Source: Planctomycetota bacterium
GTDB lineage: Bacteria > Planctomycetota > UBA1135 > UBA2386
Assembly (NCBI GenBank): GCA_020638695.1
Contig: JACKIB010000017.1
Location: forward strand, 48,575 to 112,574
Direction of reading: 5' to 3'
Length of the DNA: 64,000 nt
Both the position numbers and the translations under genes were made by a program. The notes under the pieces were generated by a model, which saw only the letters and a list, made by a program, of their open reading frames with translations, did no database searches and was not told the DNA's origin. Of the stretch, positions 1-9,144 are shown piece after piece. Position 1 is the first letter of the stretch; every line of letters starts with the position of its first letter.

Positions 1-31
1 GCGCAGCAGGATCGAGGGCGAGGCGGAACGG

Positions 32-142
32 CCTATCGCTGCCAAGGCCGCACCCGAGGACTTGGGTGGGCGCGGCGCCGCGCGCCGCCATGAGGCCTGG
101 GCCGCTTGCTTGCTGGAGCTTCCGGGGCCGCTGCACGCCAGC
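32..142 (+). repeat. Family-1 dispersed repeat, truncated copy
   Basis: The first ~110 bases of the 184-bp unit seen at 34458-34825 recur here with a few substitutions, then the match stops. The copy lies upstream of the Hdr-like gene. An open frame running from 106 through it into the gene is fortuitous, because the repeat occurs in other frames and orientations elsewhere. The remaining leader, 143-252, shows no recognisable gene. Confidence 0.85.
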
Positions 143-252
143 GCGCACCGTCGAGCACGGTCGGGGTTCGAAGACTCGGCGTGGCCACCCACTGGCCGGT
201 TCGCTACCGTACGCCCCACGCTGCACGGCGGCTCCGAGCCCCCCGGTATCCC

Positions 253-1539
253 ATGGCACTGCACCCGAACGTCGACCCGGACAAGATCCTCGAGAAGGCG
301 CACCACGTCCAAGACGGGATGGACATCTCCGGTCACTGGAACCGGATGTTCGAGCAGCGGGTGATCCGCGACTACACACCCGAATTGCTCGACAAGGTCA
401 CCGCCCTGTCCGGCGGCGAGTCGCTGGGCTGGTGCTACCAGTGTGCACAGTGCGTGCCGGTGTGCCCGGTCGACGCAGTCGGCAGCTACGGGCCACGCAA
501 GATCTTCCGCCGCACGCAGACCGGGGCCGACCTGTTCGCCAGCCCGGACCTCTGGCAGTGCACGACCTGCATGAACTGCCTGCGGGTGTGCCCGAAGGAG
601 GTCGACATGATCCAGATCATGCCGGCGGTGCGCGAGCAGGCGGTGCTGGCCGGCAACGTCCCCGACGAGTTGCAGAAGGCGTTCGAGAACACCTCCTCGT
701 ACGGCAATCCGCTCGGCGAATCGCCGAAGAAGCGCGCCGCCTGGACGACGCGCTCCAAGGCGCCGGTGCCGCTGATGAAGGAGAAGAAGCGTGCCGAACT
801 GCTCTGGTTCGTGGAGTGCTACCCGAGCTACCACCCGCGCGGTATCGATGCGAGCCTGGCGCTGGCCCGGGTCCTCAACCACCTGGGGGTGGACTTCGGC
901 ATCCTCGGCAACGACGAGCGCTGTTCGTGCGACAGCCAGCGGCTGGCCGGCGAAGTCGGCCTGTTCGAGGAGTGTGCCGAGCACAACATCAAGCAGCTGC
1001 AGCGCTACCAGACCGAGCGGGTACTGGTGACCGACCCGCACGCGCTCAACGCCTTCCGCCGCGAGTACCCGCGGCTCGGCGGCGAGTTCGAGACCATCCA
1101 CTACACCACGTTCCTCGCCGACCGCATGGCCGAGCTCGGCATGAGCCGCCCACTCGGCGTCAAGGTCACCTTCCACGACCCCTGCTACCTGGGCCGCCAT
1201 CACGGCGAGTACGACGCGCCACGCCGGATGCTGCGTGCGATCCCGGGCGTGGAGCTGCTCGAGATGGGACGCTGCCGTGAGAACAGCTACTGCTGCGGTG
1301 GCGGCGGTGGCGGCATGTGGCTCGACGGGTTCATGTCCGACCATGTCAACATGCGGCTCTCGGAGAACCGGGTGGTCGAAGCGGTCGAGACCGGGGCCGA
1401 CGTGCTCGCGGTCTGCTGCCCGCTCGAGGTGTCGCGCTTCGAGGACGCAGTCAAGTCACAGGGGTGCGAGGGCAAGCTGGTGGTCAAGGACATCATCGAA
1501 CTGGTCGTCGAAGCAATGGGACCGGACAATGACAGCTGA
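253..1539 (+). CDS. HdrC/HdrB-like Fe-S protein with two cysteine-rich (CCG) domains
   Basis: This 428-residue soluble protein joins a ferredoxin-like half to a heterodisulfide-reductase-B-like half. Two 4Fe-4S motifs are visible: C61-x2-C64-x2-C67-x3-C71 and C103-x2-C106-x2-C109-x3-C113. CCG domain 1 has C189 and C224/C226; domain 2 has C311 (HDPCYLG), the C347-C348 pair before a glycine run, and a CC pair near 396. It is a paralogue of the C-terminal half of the membrane protein at 4789-6891. ATG 253 was chosen because the open frame upstream runs into a dispersed repeat. Its position ahead of etfBA suggests electron transfer to or from ETF; the actual redox partner is not visible. The next gene overlaps it by 11 bases. 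Confidence 0.85.
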   Translation: MALHPNVDPDKILEKAHHVQDGMDISGHWNRMFEQRVIRDYTPELLDKVTALSGGESLGWCYQCAQCVPVCPVDAVGSYGPRKIFRRTQTGADLFASPDLWQCTTCMNCLRVCPKEVDMIQIMPAVREQAVLAGNVPDELQKAFENTSSYGNPLGESPKKRAAWTTRSKAPVPLMKEKKRAELLWFVECYPSYHPRGIDASLALARVLNHLGVDFGILGNDERCSCDSQRLAGEVGLFEECAEHNIKQLQRYQTERVLVTDPHALNAFRREYPRLGGEFETIHYTTFLADRMAELGMSRPLGVKVTFHDPCYLGRHHGEYDAPRRMLRAIPGVELLEMGRCRENSYCCGGGGGGMWLDGFMSDHVNMRLSENRVVEAVETGADVLAVCCPLEVSRFEDAVKSQGCEGKLVVKDIIELVVEAMGPDNDS

Positions 1540-3019
1540 CGCCATGCCCGCGCCTTCCCACGACATCCTGGCGAAGATCAAGAGCAGCGCCGTCGGGCTC
1601 GACACCGAGTACGAGCTCGCCACCGGCGAGCGCCGCCGCCGGGTCTACCTCGACACCACCGCGTCCGCACTGCGGCTGAGCGTGGTGCAGGACACCCTCG
1701 ATCACTTCCAGCCGTACTACTCGAACACGCACAGCGTCCTGCACTTCGGCGCCAAGCTGTCGACCAGCGAGTACGCCTGGGCACACCGAATGGTGCTGGA
1801 CTTCGTGAACGCCGACCCCGAACACTACACCGCGTTCTTCGTCGGCTCGGGCACCACTGGCGGCATGAACCGGGTGGCCCGCACACTGCGGCAGAAGCGG
1901 CCGGAACGCGACGTGGTGGTCACGTCGATCATGGAGCACCACTCCAACGACTTGCCGCACCGCAAGAGCTTCCCCGGCAACGTGGTCCACGTGCCGGCGG
2001 AGTTCGCCAAGTCGTCCATCGGCCGCGTCAACATGGAGCGCCTCGCCGAAACGCTTGCGGAGTACGGCGAGCGCGTGAACTACGTGACGATCACCGGGGT
2101 CTCGAACGTGACCGGGATCATCAACCCGATCCACGAAATCGCCCGGTTGGCGCACCGCTACGGCGCGCTGCTGGTGGTCGACGCCGCGGCAATGGCCGCC
2201 CACCTACCGATCCACACCAGCGGCAACGCCGACCCGGCCGACGACCTCGACGTGGTGGTGTTCTCCGGCCACAAGGTGTACGCACCGGGTAGCCCGGGGG
2301 TAGTGGTGACCCGCAAGGACCTGTTCGCCGGCCAGGAACCGCAGGAAGTCGGCGGCGGCATGGTCGAGGACGTCTACACCAACCGCTACACGATGCTCGC
2401 CAGCTTCCCCGATCGCGAGGAAGCCGGGACGCCGAACATCTGCGGCGCGATCGGCCTCGCGGCATCGCTCTACGCGCTGCACCGCGCCGGAATGGAGCAG
2501 ATCGCCGCAGAGGAGTGCGAACTGATCACCTACGCGCTCGAGGGCTTGGCGCGCCTCGATGGGCTCATCATCTACGGCGAGACCGACAGTTCGCTGTGCC
2601 GGCGCGCCGGAGCGATCTCGTTCAACATCCGCGGCCTCGAGCACGGCTTGGTCGCGGCGATCCTCAACGACTACTTCAACATCTCGGTGCGCAACGAGTG
2701 CTTCTGCGCCCACCCCTACGTGCGCGAGATGATCACCGAGGTGCTCGCGCAGGAAGAGGACGACCTGTCGGACGAGGAGATCGAGGCCATGGCCGACCTG
2801 CACCGCGGAATGGTGCGCGCCAGCTTCGGCATCTACAGCACCCGTGCCGACGCCGATGCGCTGGTCGAGGCACTGCGGCAGATCGTCGCCCGGAGCAGCG
2901 AGTTCCAGGACCTGTACACCCGACTTCCCGGCGGCGACTACGTGCACAAGAGCTTCCGCTTCGACCCCGACACGCTGTTCTCGGTGCGCGGCACCGTCGA
3001 CCGCTGGCTCGAGGCCTGA
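1529..3019 (+). CDS. Class V aminotransferase, cysteine-desulfurase (SufS/CsdA)-like
   Basis: A 496-residue fold-type I PLP enzyme. The Schiff-base lysine is in FSGHKVYAPGSPG near residue 247, the PLP-binding Asp is in VVDAAAMAAHLP, and SIMEHHSN matches the family signature. A cysteine in NECFCAHPY near 391 sits where SufS carries its persulfide cysteine. Family members remove sulfur from cysteine (desulfurases) or act as related lyases or epimerases. Lodged between an Fe-S protein and etfBA, it could supply sulfur for the many clusters encoded here, but this is inference. The start is ATG 1529, overlapping the previous stop; ATG 1544 is an alternative. It is longer than a standard SufS (~410 aa), mainly through an extended C-terminus. 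Confidence 0.82.
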   Translation: MTADAMPAPSHDILAKIKSSAVGLDTEYELATGERRRRVYLDTTASALRLSVVQDTLDHFQPYYSNTHSVLHFGAKLSTSEYAWAHRMVLDFVNADPEHYTAFFVGSGTTGGMNRVARTLRQKRPERDVVVTSIMEHHSNDLPHRKSFPGNVVHVPAEFAKSSIGRVNMERLAETLAEYGERVNYVTITGVSNVTGIINPIHEIARLAHRYGALLVVDAAAMAAHLPIHTSGNADPADDLDVVVFSGHKVYAPGSPGVVVTRKDLFAGQEPQEVGGGMVEDVYTNRYTMLASFPDREEAGTPNICGAIGLAASLYALHRAGMEQIAAEECELITYALEGLARLDGLIIYGETDSSLCRRAGAISFNIRGLEHGLVAAILNDYFNISVRNECFCAHPYVREMITEVLAQEEDDLSDEEIEAMADLHRGMVRASFGIYSTRADADALVEALRQIVARSSEFQDLYTRLPGGDYVHKSFRFDPDTLFSVRGTVDRWLEA

Positions 3020-3042
3020 CCCCACCGCTCGCTACTCTCCCG

Positions 3043-3804
3043 ATGAACATTGCGGTTCCCATCAAGCTCGTCCCCGATCTCGTCGAGGAGCTCGAGCTCA
3101 ACGACGACGGGTCGGATCTCGACCACGACGCGTTGACCTACAAGATCAACGAGTTCTGTGACCATGCGCTCGAAGAAGCGCTGCAACTGAAGGAGGCGCA
3201 CGGCGGTTCGGTCACCGTGCTGGCCCTGGACCGGGACGAGGCCGACAAGGCCCTGTTCACGGCACTCGCCAAGGGTGCGGATCGCGCCATCAAGGTGACC
3301 GGAATCGACGAGAACACCGGCACCCTGACCGCCGCACACGCGTTCCGCGCCGCGCTTGCCGGGGTCGAGTTCGACGTACTGCTCACCGGCGTGCAGGCCC
3401 CGGACGACCGCGAAGGTCAGCTCGGCGTGCTGCTCGCCAGCCTGTTGGAGATCCCCCACGTCAGCGCGGTGAGCGAAGTGTCGTTCGACGGCGGCACCGT
3501 GACGCTGCACAAGGAGTTCGCCGGCGGCGTGCTCGCCCGCTACCAAGTCGCACCCAAGGTGGTGCTCGGCATCCAGTCCGCACGGCAGGCACCGCGCTAC
3601 GCGCCGGTCAGCCGGGTGCGGCAGCTGATGAAGGAAGCCAGCCTCGACGAGATCGAAGTCGAGAGCCCGACGAACACGTCGCCGGAGGTTCGACGGGTGT
3701 TCCGACCAACCGCCGGACGCGGCGCCGAGATGCTCGCCGGCACCACCGAGGACGTCGCCGCGCGAATCGCCGAACTGGTCCTCGCACACCGGGGGGCACG
3801 ATGA
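3043..3804 (+). CDS. etfB: Electron transfer flavoprotein beta subunit
   Basis: A 253-residue EtfB. The N-terminus (MNIAVPIKLVPD) and the AMP/FAD-binding region with TGVQAPDDREGQLGVLLA match the family. With EtfA it carries electrons from acyl-CoA dehydrogenases or similar flavoenzymes to a membrane quinone reductase. The stop overlaps the etfA start (ATGA at 3801-3804), which implies translational coupling. The gene lies 23 bases after the PLP enzyme and belongs to the same transcription unit. The N-terminus is followed by acidic insertions (ELELNDDGSDLD) of the kind also seen in other bacterial ETF-beta proteins. Whether this ETF is bifurcating cannot be decided from the sequence alone. Confidence 0.92.
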   Translation: MNIAVPIKLVPDLVEELELNDDGSDLDHDALTYKINEFCDHALEEALQLKEAHGGSVTVLALDRDEADKALFTALAKGADRAIKVTGIDENTGTLTAAHAFRAALAGVEFDVLLTGVQAPDDREGQLGVLLASLLEIPHVSAVSEVSFDGGTVTLHKEFAGGVLARYQVAPKVVLGIQSARQAPRYAPVSRVRQLMKEASLDEIEVESPTNTSPEVRRVFRPTAGRGAEMLAGTTEDVAARIAELVLAHRGAR

Positions 3805-4766
3805 GCGCCAGCAACGTACTCGTGGTCGCCGAACACCTCGACGGTGTACTGGCGGAGGTCACCTTCGAGCTTCTCGGTCTGGGGCGCGCATTGGCATCGG
3901 CCGCCGGCGGCAAGCTCGAGGTCGCACTGCTCGGTTCCGGCATGGATCAGGCGGCATCTCACCTCGGCGGAGCCGACCGCGTGCTGTCGGTCGACCACGC
4001 GTCCCTCCGCGGCTTCCACCCGGAGGCCTGCGTCGCCGCGTTGGTGCAGGTGCTCACCGAGCACCCGGCGCGCACCGTGCTGACCTCGACCACTTCGATG
4101 GGGATGGACCTCGCTGCCGCGCTGGCCGTCCGACTCCAGCGCCCACTGATCGCTTACGCCCAGGACGCTCGGCTCGAGGGCGACCTGTTGGTCGCGACCA
4201 GCCAACTCTACGGCGGCAAGCTCCTCGTCGAGTCGGCGGTCGAGGGCGACTGCGTCCTGAGCGTCCTCGCCGGTGCCAATCCCGCCGCGGCAGGGCGCGT
4301 TGACGGCAGTCCCGAAGTCGTCGCGGTGGCCGCCCCGGCAGCGCTCGCCAGCTGCCGCCTACAGTGGCTGGAGCAGATCAAGCCACCGGCTGGAGATGTC
4401 GACATCACCCAGGAAACCGTGCTGGTGTGCGTCGGACGAGGCATCGAGAGCGAAGACAACCTGCCGATGGCGCAGGAACTGGCGACGGCTCTGGGCGGCG
4501 CGGTGTGTTCGTCGCGGCCGATCGTCGACAACAAGTGGTTGCCGAAGACTAGACAGGTCGGCAAGTCCGGGCTGCGGGTCGCGCCCAAGGTGTACCTGGC
4601 GCTCGGCGTGAGCGGTGCCCCGGAACACATCGAGGGCATGAAGGATGCCGGCCTGATCGTGGCCGTCAACACCGACGCGACTGCACCGATTTTCGAGCAC
4701 GCCCACTACGGAACCACCGAGGACCTGTTCGACGTCGTGCCCGCGCTCCTCGAAAGGCTCCGATAG
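3801..4766 (+). CDS. etfA: Electron transfer flavoprotein alpha subunit
   Basis: A 321-residue EtfA. The C-terminal FAD-binding domain is recognisable by AQELATALGGAVCSSRPIVD, the stretch QVGKSGLRVAPKVYLALGVSG, and the closing segment IVAVNTDATAPIFEHAHYG, followed by a short helix to the end. It pairs with the etfB product encoded immediately upstream with a 4-base overlap. The next gene starts 22 bases downstream and encodes an Hdr-like membrane protein, the expected electron acceptor. No 4Fe-4S insertion of the FixB/CarE ferredoxin type is present at the N-terminus. Confidence 0.93.
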   Translation: MSASNVLVVAEHLDGVLAEVTFELLGLGRALASAAGGKLEVALLGSGMDQAASHLGGADRVLSVDHASLRGFHPEACVAALVQVLTEHPARTVLTSTTSMGMDLAAALAVRLQRPLIAYAQDARLEGDLLVATSQLYGGKLLVESAVEGDCVLSVLAGANPAAAGRVDGSPEVVAVAAPAALASCRLQWLEQIKPPAGDVDITQETVLVCVGRGIESEDNLPMAQELATALGGAVCSSRPIVDNKWLPKTRQVGKSGLRVAPKVYLALGVSGAPEHIEGMKDAGLIVAVNTDATAPIFEHAHYGTTEDLFDVVPALLERLR

Positions 4767-4788
4767 CCGCGCGCGCCCGCCGCCTCGC

Positions 4789-6891
4789 ATGCTCGCCCAG
4801 CTCGACACTCCCACCCGCGCAATCTTCCACAACCTCGCTCCGTGGATGCAGGTGGTGTTCTACATCGCCGGGGGCCTGGCGTGCGCGGTGTTCGCATGGG
4901 GCTTCTGGCGGCGGATCCGCAAGTACCGCCGCGGGCGCGCCGAGCCGCGGTTCGATCGCCTCGGGGCGCGCCTCGGACGGGCGTGTGTGACGATCCTCGG
5001 CAACACGACGGTGCGGCGCGGCGACGCGCTGGGCGGGTGGGCCCACACCCTGATCCTGTGGGGCTTCTTGGTGCTGTTCATCGGCACCTGCATCGTCGCG
5101 TTGGATCACGACGTGCTGCGCTGGTTCGGCTGGAAGCTGCTGCAGGGGAACTTCTACCTCGGCTTCTCCGCGATCCTCGACGTGTTCGGCGTGCTGTTCC
5201 TCGCCGGGTTGCTGGCCATGTTGGTGCGGCGCTCCGTGTTGCGGCCGAAGGCACTCGACTACCGACGCGCCGACCCACACAACGAAGCGTGTGATCGCTC
5301 CGGTTTCGCCACCGACGACGCGATCTTCCTGTGGTTGCTGCTCCTCATCGGCGTGACTGGCTACGCGGTGGAAGCGCTGCGGATCGCGCAGGGTATGCCC
5401 GAATTCGAGCGCTGGTCCCCGGTCGGCTACGCCCTGGCCCACGCGGCATCCGGTTTCTCGGCGACCACCAAGGTCGACGGGCACCTGTGGTCGTGGTGGA
5501 TCCACGGGCTGTTGGTGCTGCTGTTCGTCGCCTACGTGCCGTTCTCGAAGATGATGCACATCTTCACCGACGCGGCCAACCTGGTGTTCCACGACGCCAA
5601 TGCCGGTCGACGGCTACCCGCGCCACCGTCGACTCCGGGCTACCGACGGATCACCGACTTCACGTGGAAGGAGCTGCTCGACTTCGACGCCTGCACCAAG
5701 TGCGGCCGGTGCCACGTCGCGTGTCCCGCGAACGCCGCCGGCACCACCCTGTCGCCGCGCGATCTGATCCTCGACCTGCGGACCTTCGCCAACACGGCGC
5801 TCGGCACCCCGGAGTGGCTTCCCCAGCGGTTCGGCACTGCATCGCGTTGGCCCACCGCGACCGACCCGGCGGCGGTGGACGTCGCCGCCGACGTGATCCG
5901 CCCGGAGACGTTGTGGAGCTGCACCACCTGCCTGGCGTGCGTCGAGGCCTGCCCGGTCGGGATCGAGCACCTGACCAGCATCGTGCAGATGCGCCGCAAT
6001 CTGGTGGACCAGTCGCTACTCGACGACAACCTGCAGTCGGCGCTACGCAGCCTGGGCGACTACGGCAACTCGTTCGGCGAATCAGCGAAGAAGCGTGCGC
6101 GCTGGACCAAGGGACTGCCGTTCCCGGTCAAGGACGCCCGCAAGACCGCGGTCGAGTACCTGTGGTTCGTCGGCGACTTCGCGTCGTACGATCCACGGGT
6201 GCAGGAACTCTCGCGCAAGGTCGCCACCGTGCTGCACGGCGCCGGGGTGGACTTCGGGCTGCTGCACGATGCCGAGCGCAACTCTGGCAACGACGTGCGC
6301 CGGGTCGGCGAGGAGGGCCTGTTCGAGATGCTCGCGGAAGAGAACATCGAGGCACTGCGCGGCGCGGAATTCCGGGCGATCGTGACGACCGACCCACACT
6401 CGTACAACGCGCTGCGCAACGAGTACCCCGCGCTCGGCGCGCAGTTCCCGGTGCAGCACTACTCGGAGCTGCTGGCGGAGCGCATCGCCGCGGGAAGCCT
6501 GCACTTCCCGCGCCGGCTGGGACACCGGGCCACCTACCACGACCCGTGCTATTTGGCGCGCTACAACCGTCAGGTCGACGCACCGCGGGCGGTGATGCGG
6601 GCGGTCGGCGTGCAGCTGATCGAGATGCCGCGCTGCAAGACCGAGACTTTCTGCTGCGGCGCTGGCGGCGGGCGAATCTGGATGGACACCTCCAACGAGC
6701 AGCGGCGCACCAGTGAGCAGCGCATCGAGGAGGCGCTCGCGCTCGGCGACGTGCGGTACTTCGTCACCGCCTGCCCGAAGGACTACGCGATGTACACCGA
6801 CGCGGTGAACAGCCTCGGCTGCCGGGATCGCCTCCAGGTCGTCGACCTGATCGAGTTGGTCGGCGAGGCACTCGAAGACGGGACCGCCTGA
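4789..6891 (+). CDS. Membrane Hdr-like oxidoreductase, probable ETF:menaquinone oxidoreductase (EMO-type)
   Basis: A 700-residue fusion. The N-terminal ~270 residues hold about five membrane helices of the nitrate-reductase-gamma/HdrE type, with histidines suited to b-haems. Two 4Fe-4S motifs follow, near residues 302-312 (CTKCGRCHVAC) and 378-389 (CTTCLACVEAC). Two CCG domains complete it, the second with HDPCYLARY near 583 and FCCGAGGG near 621. This architecture matches the EMO family, which passes electrons from ETF to (methyl)menaquinone in anaerobes and other bacteria. Location directly after etfBA supports that role. The C-terminal half is paralogous to the soluble protein at 253-1539. 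The alternative is another HdrDE-like quinone-linked enzyme. Confidence 0.87.
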   Translation: MLAQLDTPTRAIFHNLAPWMQVVFYIAGGLACAVFAWGFWRRIRKYRRGRAEPRFDRLGARLGRACVTILGNTTVRRGDALGGWAHTLILWGFLVLFIGTCIVALDHDVLRWFGWKLLQGNFYLGFSAILDVFGVLFLAGLLAMLVRRSVLRPKALDYRRADPHNEACDRSGFATDDAIFLWLLLLIGVTGYAVEALRIAQGMPEFERWSPVGYALAHAASGFSATTKVDGHLWSWWIHGLLVLLFVAYVPFSKMMHIFTDAANLVFHDANAGRRLPAPPSTPGYRRITDFTWKELLDFDACTKCGRCHVACPANAAGTTLSPRDLILDLRTFANTALGTPEWLPQRFGTASRWPTATDPAAVDVAADVIRPETLWSCTTCLACVEACPVGIEHLTSIVQMRRNLVDQSLLDDNLQSALRSLGDYGNSFGESAKKRARWTKGLPFPVKDARKTAVEYLWFVGDFASYDPRVQELSRKVATVLHGAGVDFGLLHDAERNSGNDVRRVGEEGLFEMLAEENIEALRGAEFRAIVTTDPHSYNALRNEYPALGAQFPVQHYSELLAERIAAGSLHFPRRLGHRATYHDPCYLARYNRQVDAPRAVMRAVGVQLIEMPRCKTETFCCGAGGGRIWMDTSNEQRRTSEQRIEEALALGDVRYFVTACPKDYAMYTDAVNSLGCRDRLQVVDLIELVGEALEDGTA

Positions 6892-6896
6892 CCAGG

Positions 6897-7931
6897 ATGG
6901 AGCCCAGCAAGGAAAGGCTCTACCGCGTTCTGCATCGGCTGGGCGCCCATGCGCTGGTTCGATCGTTCTACCGCGCCAAGGGCGCAGTCTTGATGTTCCA
7001 CCGCGTGGTAGCCGATTACCCGCGACGCACCTTCCAACCCGGCGCACAGTTCACCGTCACGCCACGGGTGCTCGAGACGATCATCGGCGCACTGCGTGCC
7101 AGCGGGCACGACCTCGTCTCGCTCGACGAAATGGCCGAGCGCCTTTCCGGGCCGCGGAGTTCGCGCCGCTTCGCCTGCTTGACCTTCGACGACGGCTACC
7201 GCGACAACCTGGAGCTCGCCTATCCGGTGTGCGAACGCCTCAACGCGCCGATGGCGGTTTACGTCACGACCGGCTTCATCGGCCGGACCGATCCGATGTG
7301 GTACTACGGGCTGGAGCAGCTGGTCGACCAGCACGACGAACTCCAGTTGTCGCTGGACGAGGCCGAGACGACGATCGCCTGCGCGACACTTCCCGACAAA
7401 CAGCGCGCCTACGACCAGGTCGGCTACTGGCTGCAGCGGGCAGCCCGTGCGCCGCGCGACGCGCTGCTGGAACAGGTCCGCAACCGCTACGGGGTCGACA
7501 TCGCCGGCAAGTCCGCCGCACTGGCGATGGACTGGTCGATGCTGGCGGAGCTCGCGGCGAAGCCCGGCGTCACGATCGGGGCGCACTCGGTCACACACCG
7601 GGCGATGGCCGCGCTCGACGAGGTCGAGCTACGCCGCGAGATGACCGAGTGCCGAGTCGAGCTCGAGCAGCAGCTCGGCCAGCAGGTGCAGCATTTCGCG
7701 TTCCCGTTCGGCGACCCGTCGACCACCGGTTCGCGCGAATTCGCGCTGTGCCGGGAGCTTGGCTACCGGACCGCTACCACCACCCGGCACGGACTGGTGA
7801 CCGGTCGCAGCGATCCCCTGGCGCTACCGCGAATCCCCACGGATCCGTTCGACTGCCACCGCACGATCGCGGTGAAGCTCAGCGGCTTGGTCGGAGCGCT
7901 GCAGGCAACGCGTCCGCACCCGCGGACCTGA
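6897..7931 (+). CDS. Polysaccharide deacetylase (NodB-like) family protein
   Basis: A 344-residue carbohydrate esterase family 4 protein. The metal/catalytic motif TFDDGYRDN lies near residues 97-105, and the second motif GAHSVTH near 227 provides the zinc-binding histidines. FHRVV near the N-terminus is typical of the group that modifies exopolysaccharide or peptidoglycan. No signal peptide is evident, as in cytoplasmic members found in exopolysaccharide clusters. It starts 5 bases after the EMO-like gene but probably functions with the convergent exopolysaccharide genes; its last 53 bases overlap the 3' end of the O-antigen ligase gene on the other strand. Confidence 0.88.
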   Translation: MEPSKERLYRVLHRLGAHALVRSFYRAKGAVLMFHRVVADYPRRTFQPGAQFTVTPRVLETIIGALRASGHDLVSLDEMAERLSGPRSSRRFACLTFDDGYRDNLELAYPVCERLNAPMAVYVTTGFIGRTDPMWYYGLEQLVDQHDELQLSLDEAETTIACATLPDKQRAYDQVGYWLQRAARAPRDALLEQVRNRYGVDIAGKSAALAMDWSMLAELAAKPGVTIGAHSVTHRAMAALDEVELRREMTECRVELEQQLGQQVQHFAFPFGDPSTTGSREFALCRELGYRTATTTRHGLVTGRSDPLALPRIPTDPFDCHRTIAVKLSGLVGALQATRPHPRT

Positions 7932-9144
7932 CCGCCTCGCGCGAGGTCGCCAACTCGAAGATCCGCAGGCCGACCGGCATGGCCGCGATCAAGAACATGT
8001 GGCGCCAGTGCAAGGTGTCGATGAACAAGCTCTCGAACATCGCCCCGGCAATCACCGCTGCACCCACCGCGAACGTCGGCGCCAGTGGGCCGCGCCGCAT
8101 CGCTCCCTGAATGCCGACCACCACCACGCCACCGAACCACATCACCCAGCCGATCAAGCCCACCAAGCCGTTCTCCGCCAGCACCCGCAGGTAGACGTTG
8201 TGCGGATCGTTGGCGAAGTCGTGCGACTTCCACTCACCCGGCCCCAAGCCGATCGGGTTGTCGGCGGCAACGTGCAGCGCCAGCTCCTGCATGGCGAAAC
8301 GTTCGGTGTCGTAGCCCTGCACCCGGAACCGCTCGCCGACGAATTCCTCGAGGCCCAGCGTGGCCAACGCGGTCACCCCGACCAACACCGCCAGACCGCC
8401 GGCAACCACCAGCAGCGTGATCAAGCGTCCCGACACGCGCACGTCACGGATCACCAGCAGGTTGAGGCCCGCGTACACCAGCAACGAGACGGCAAAGTGC
8501 AGCACGGCACCGCGCGAGAATGCGATCAGCAAAGCGAACAACAGCACCACCGCGAACACCCCGGCGCCGATCAACGATCGCCGACCGACCAGGTAGTCGT
8601 TGAGTACCAACATCAGTCCCGCGACGACGAACGGACCGAACACGTTGGGATCCTTGAAGGTGCTCTGGATCCGCAGCCCCAGCTCGTCGGCGTAGAACAT
8701 CTCCGGGTGTGGGATCAGCTGGAAACGCGCCAGGATTCCCACTCCCGCTACCAGGATCGTCGCCAGGCAGAAGGCACGGCCGACCGCGTGTTCCATCCGG
8801 GGGCCATAGCGCCCGATCAGCCCCGCGAAGCCGACGAACAACAACACCATGTAGATGGTGATCGCCAGGTAGCGGGTCGCGATGGCCGGCGCCACCGCGG
8901 CCAGCATGCTCAGCCCGTTGCCGAGCAGGAACAGGCTGATTCCGGCCACCACAAAGGCACCGATACCGTGCGTGCGCAGCATACCGCCGCGGAGCAGGAC
9001 CGCCCCAGCGAGCAGGAAGAACAGCATGTCGGTCGGCGCCGGCTCGAACAGCACGATCCCGCTGCTGACCAGCACCGCGAAGATCCCCATCCGGAACGGC
9101 AGCGGCGGCCGCTCCTCCGGTCGGTGCCCAGTGCCGTAGGTCAC
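7879..9144 (-). CDS. O-antigen ligase / Wzy-type polymerase family membrane protein
   Basis: A 421-residue integral membrane protein with about ten to twelve hydrophobic helices and a large periplasmic loop. The loop region reads FAMQELALHVAADNPIGLGPGEW and DPHNVYLRVLAENGLVGLIG, the HN-containing signature of the Wzy_C/O-antigen ligase family. It would polymerise or ligate lipid-linked oligosaccharides at the periplasmic face. It is the last gene of a five-gene minus-strand exopolysaccharide operon, its ATG overlapping the stop of the upstream glycosyltransferase (ATGA). The C-terminus overlaps the convergent deacetylase gene. Confidence 0.87.
   Translation of the reverse strand: MTYGTGHRPEERPPLPFRMGIFAVLVSSGIVLFEPAPTDMLFFLLAGAVLLRGGMLRTHGIGAFVVAGISLFLLGNGLSMLAAVAPAIATRYLAITIYMVLLFVGFAGLIGRYGPRMEHAVGRAFCLATILVAGVGILARFQLIPHPEMFYADELGLRIQSTFKDPNVFGPFVVAGLMLVLNDYLVGRRSLIGAGVFAVVLLFALLIAFSRGAVLHFAVSLLVYAGLNLLVIRDVRVSGRLITLLVVAGGLAVLVGVTALATLGLEEFVGERFRVQGYDTERFAMQELALHVAADNPIGLGPGEWKSHDFANDPHNVYLRVLAENGLVGLIGWVMWFGGVVVVGIQGAMRRGPLAPTFAVGAAVIAGAMFESLFIDTLHWRHMFLIAAMPVGLRIFELATSREAVRSAGADALPAALRPSR

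Noticed and set aside
163..190. Possible tRNA T-loop (GGTTCGAAGACTC)
   Set aside because: No matching acceptor, D or anticodon stems can be formed around it.
106..252. N-terminal extension of the Hdr-like protein
   Set aside because: The extension translates part of the family-1 repeat and has no Fe-S protein features; ATG 253 begins the conserved sequence.
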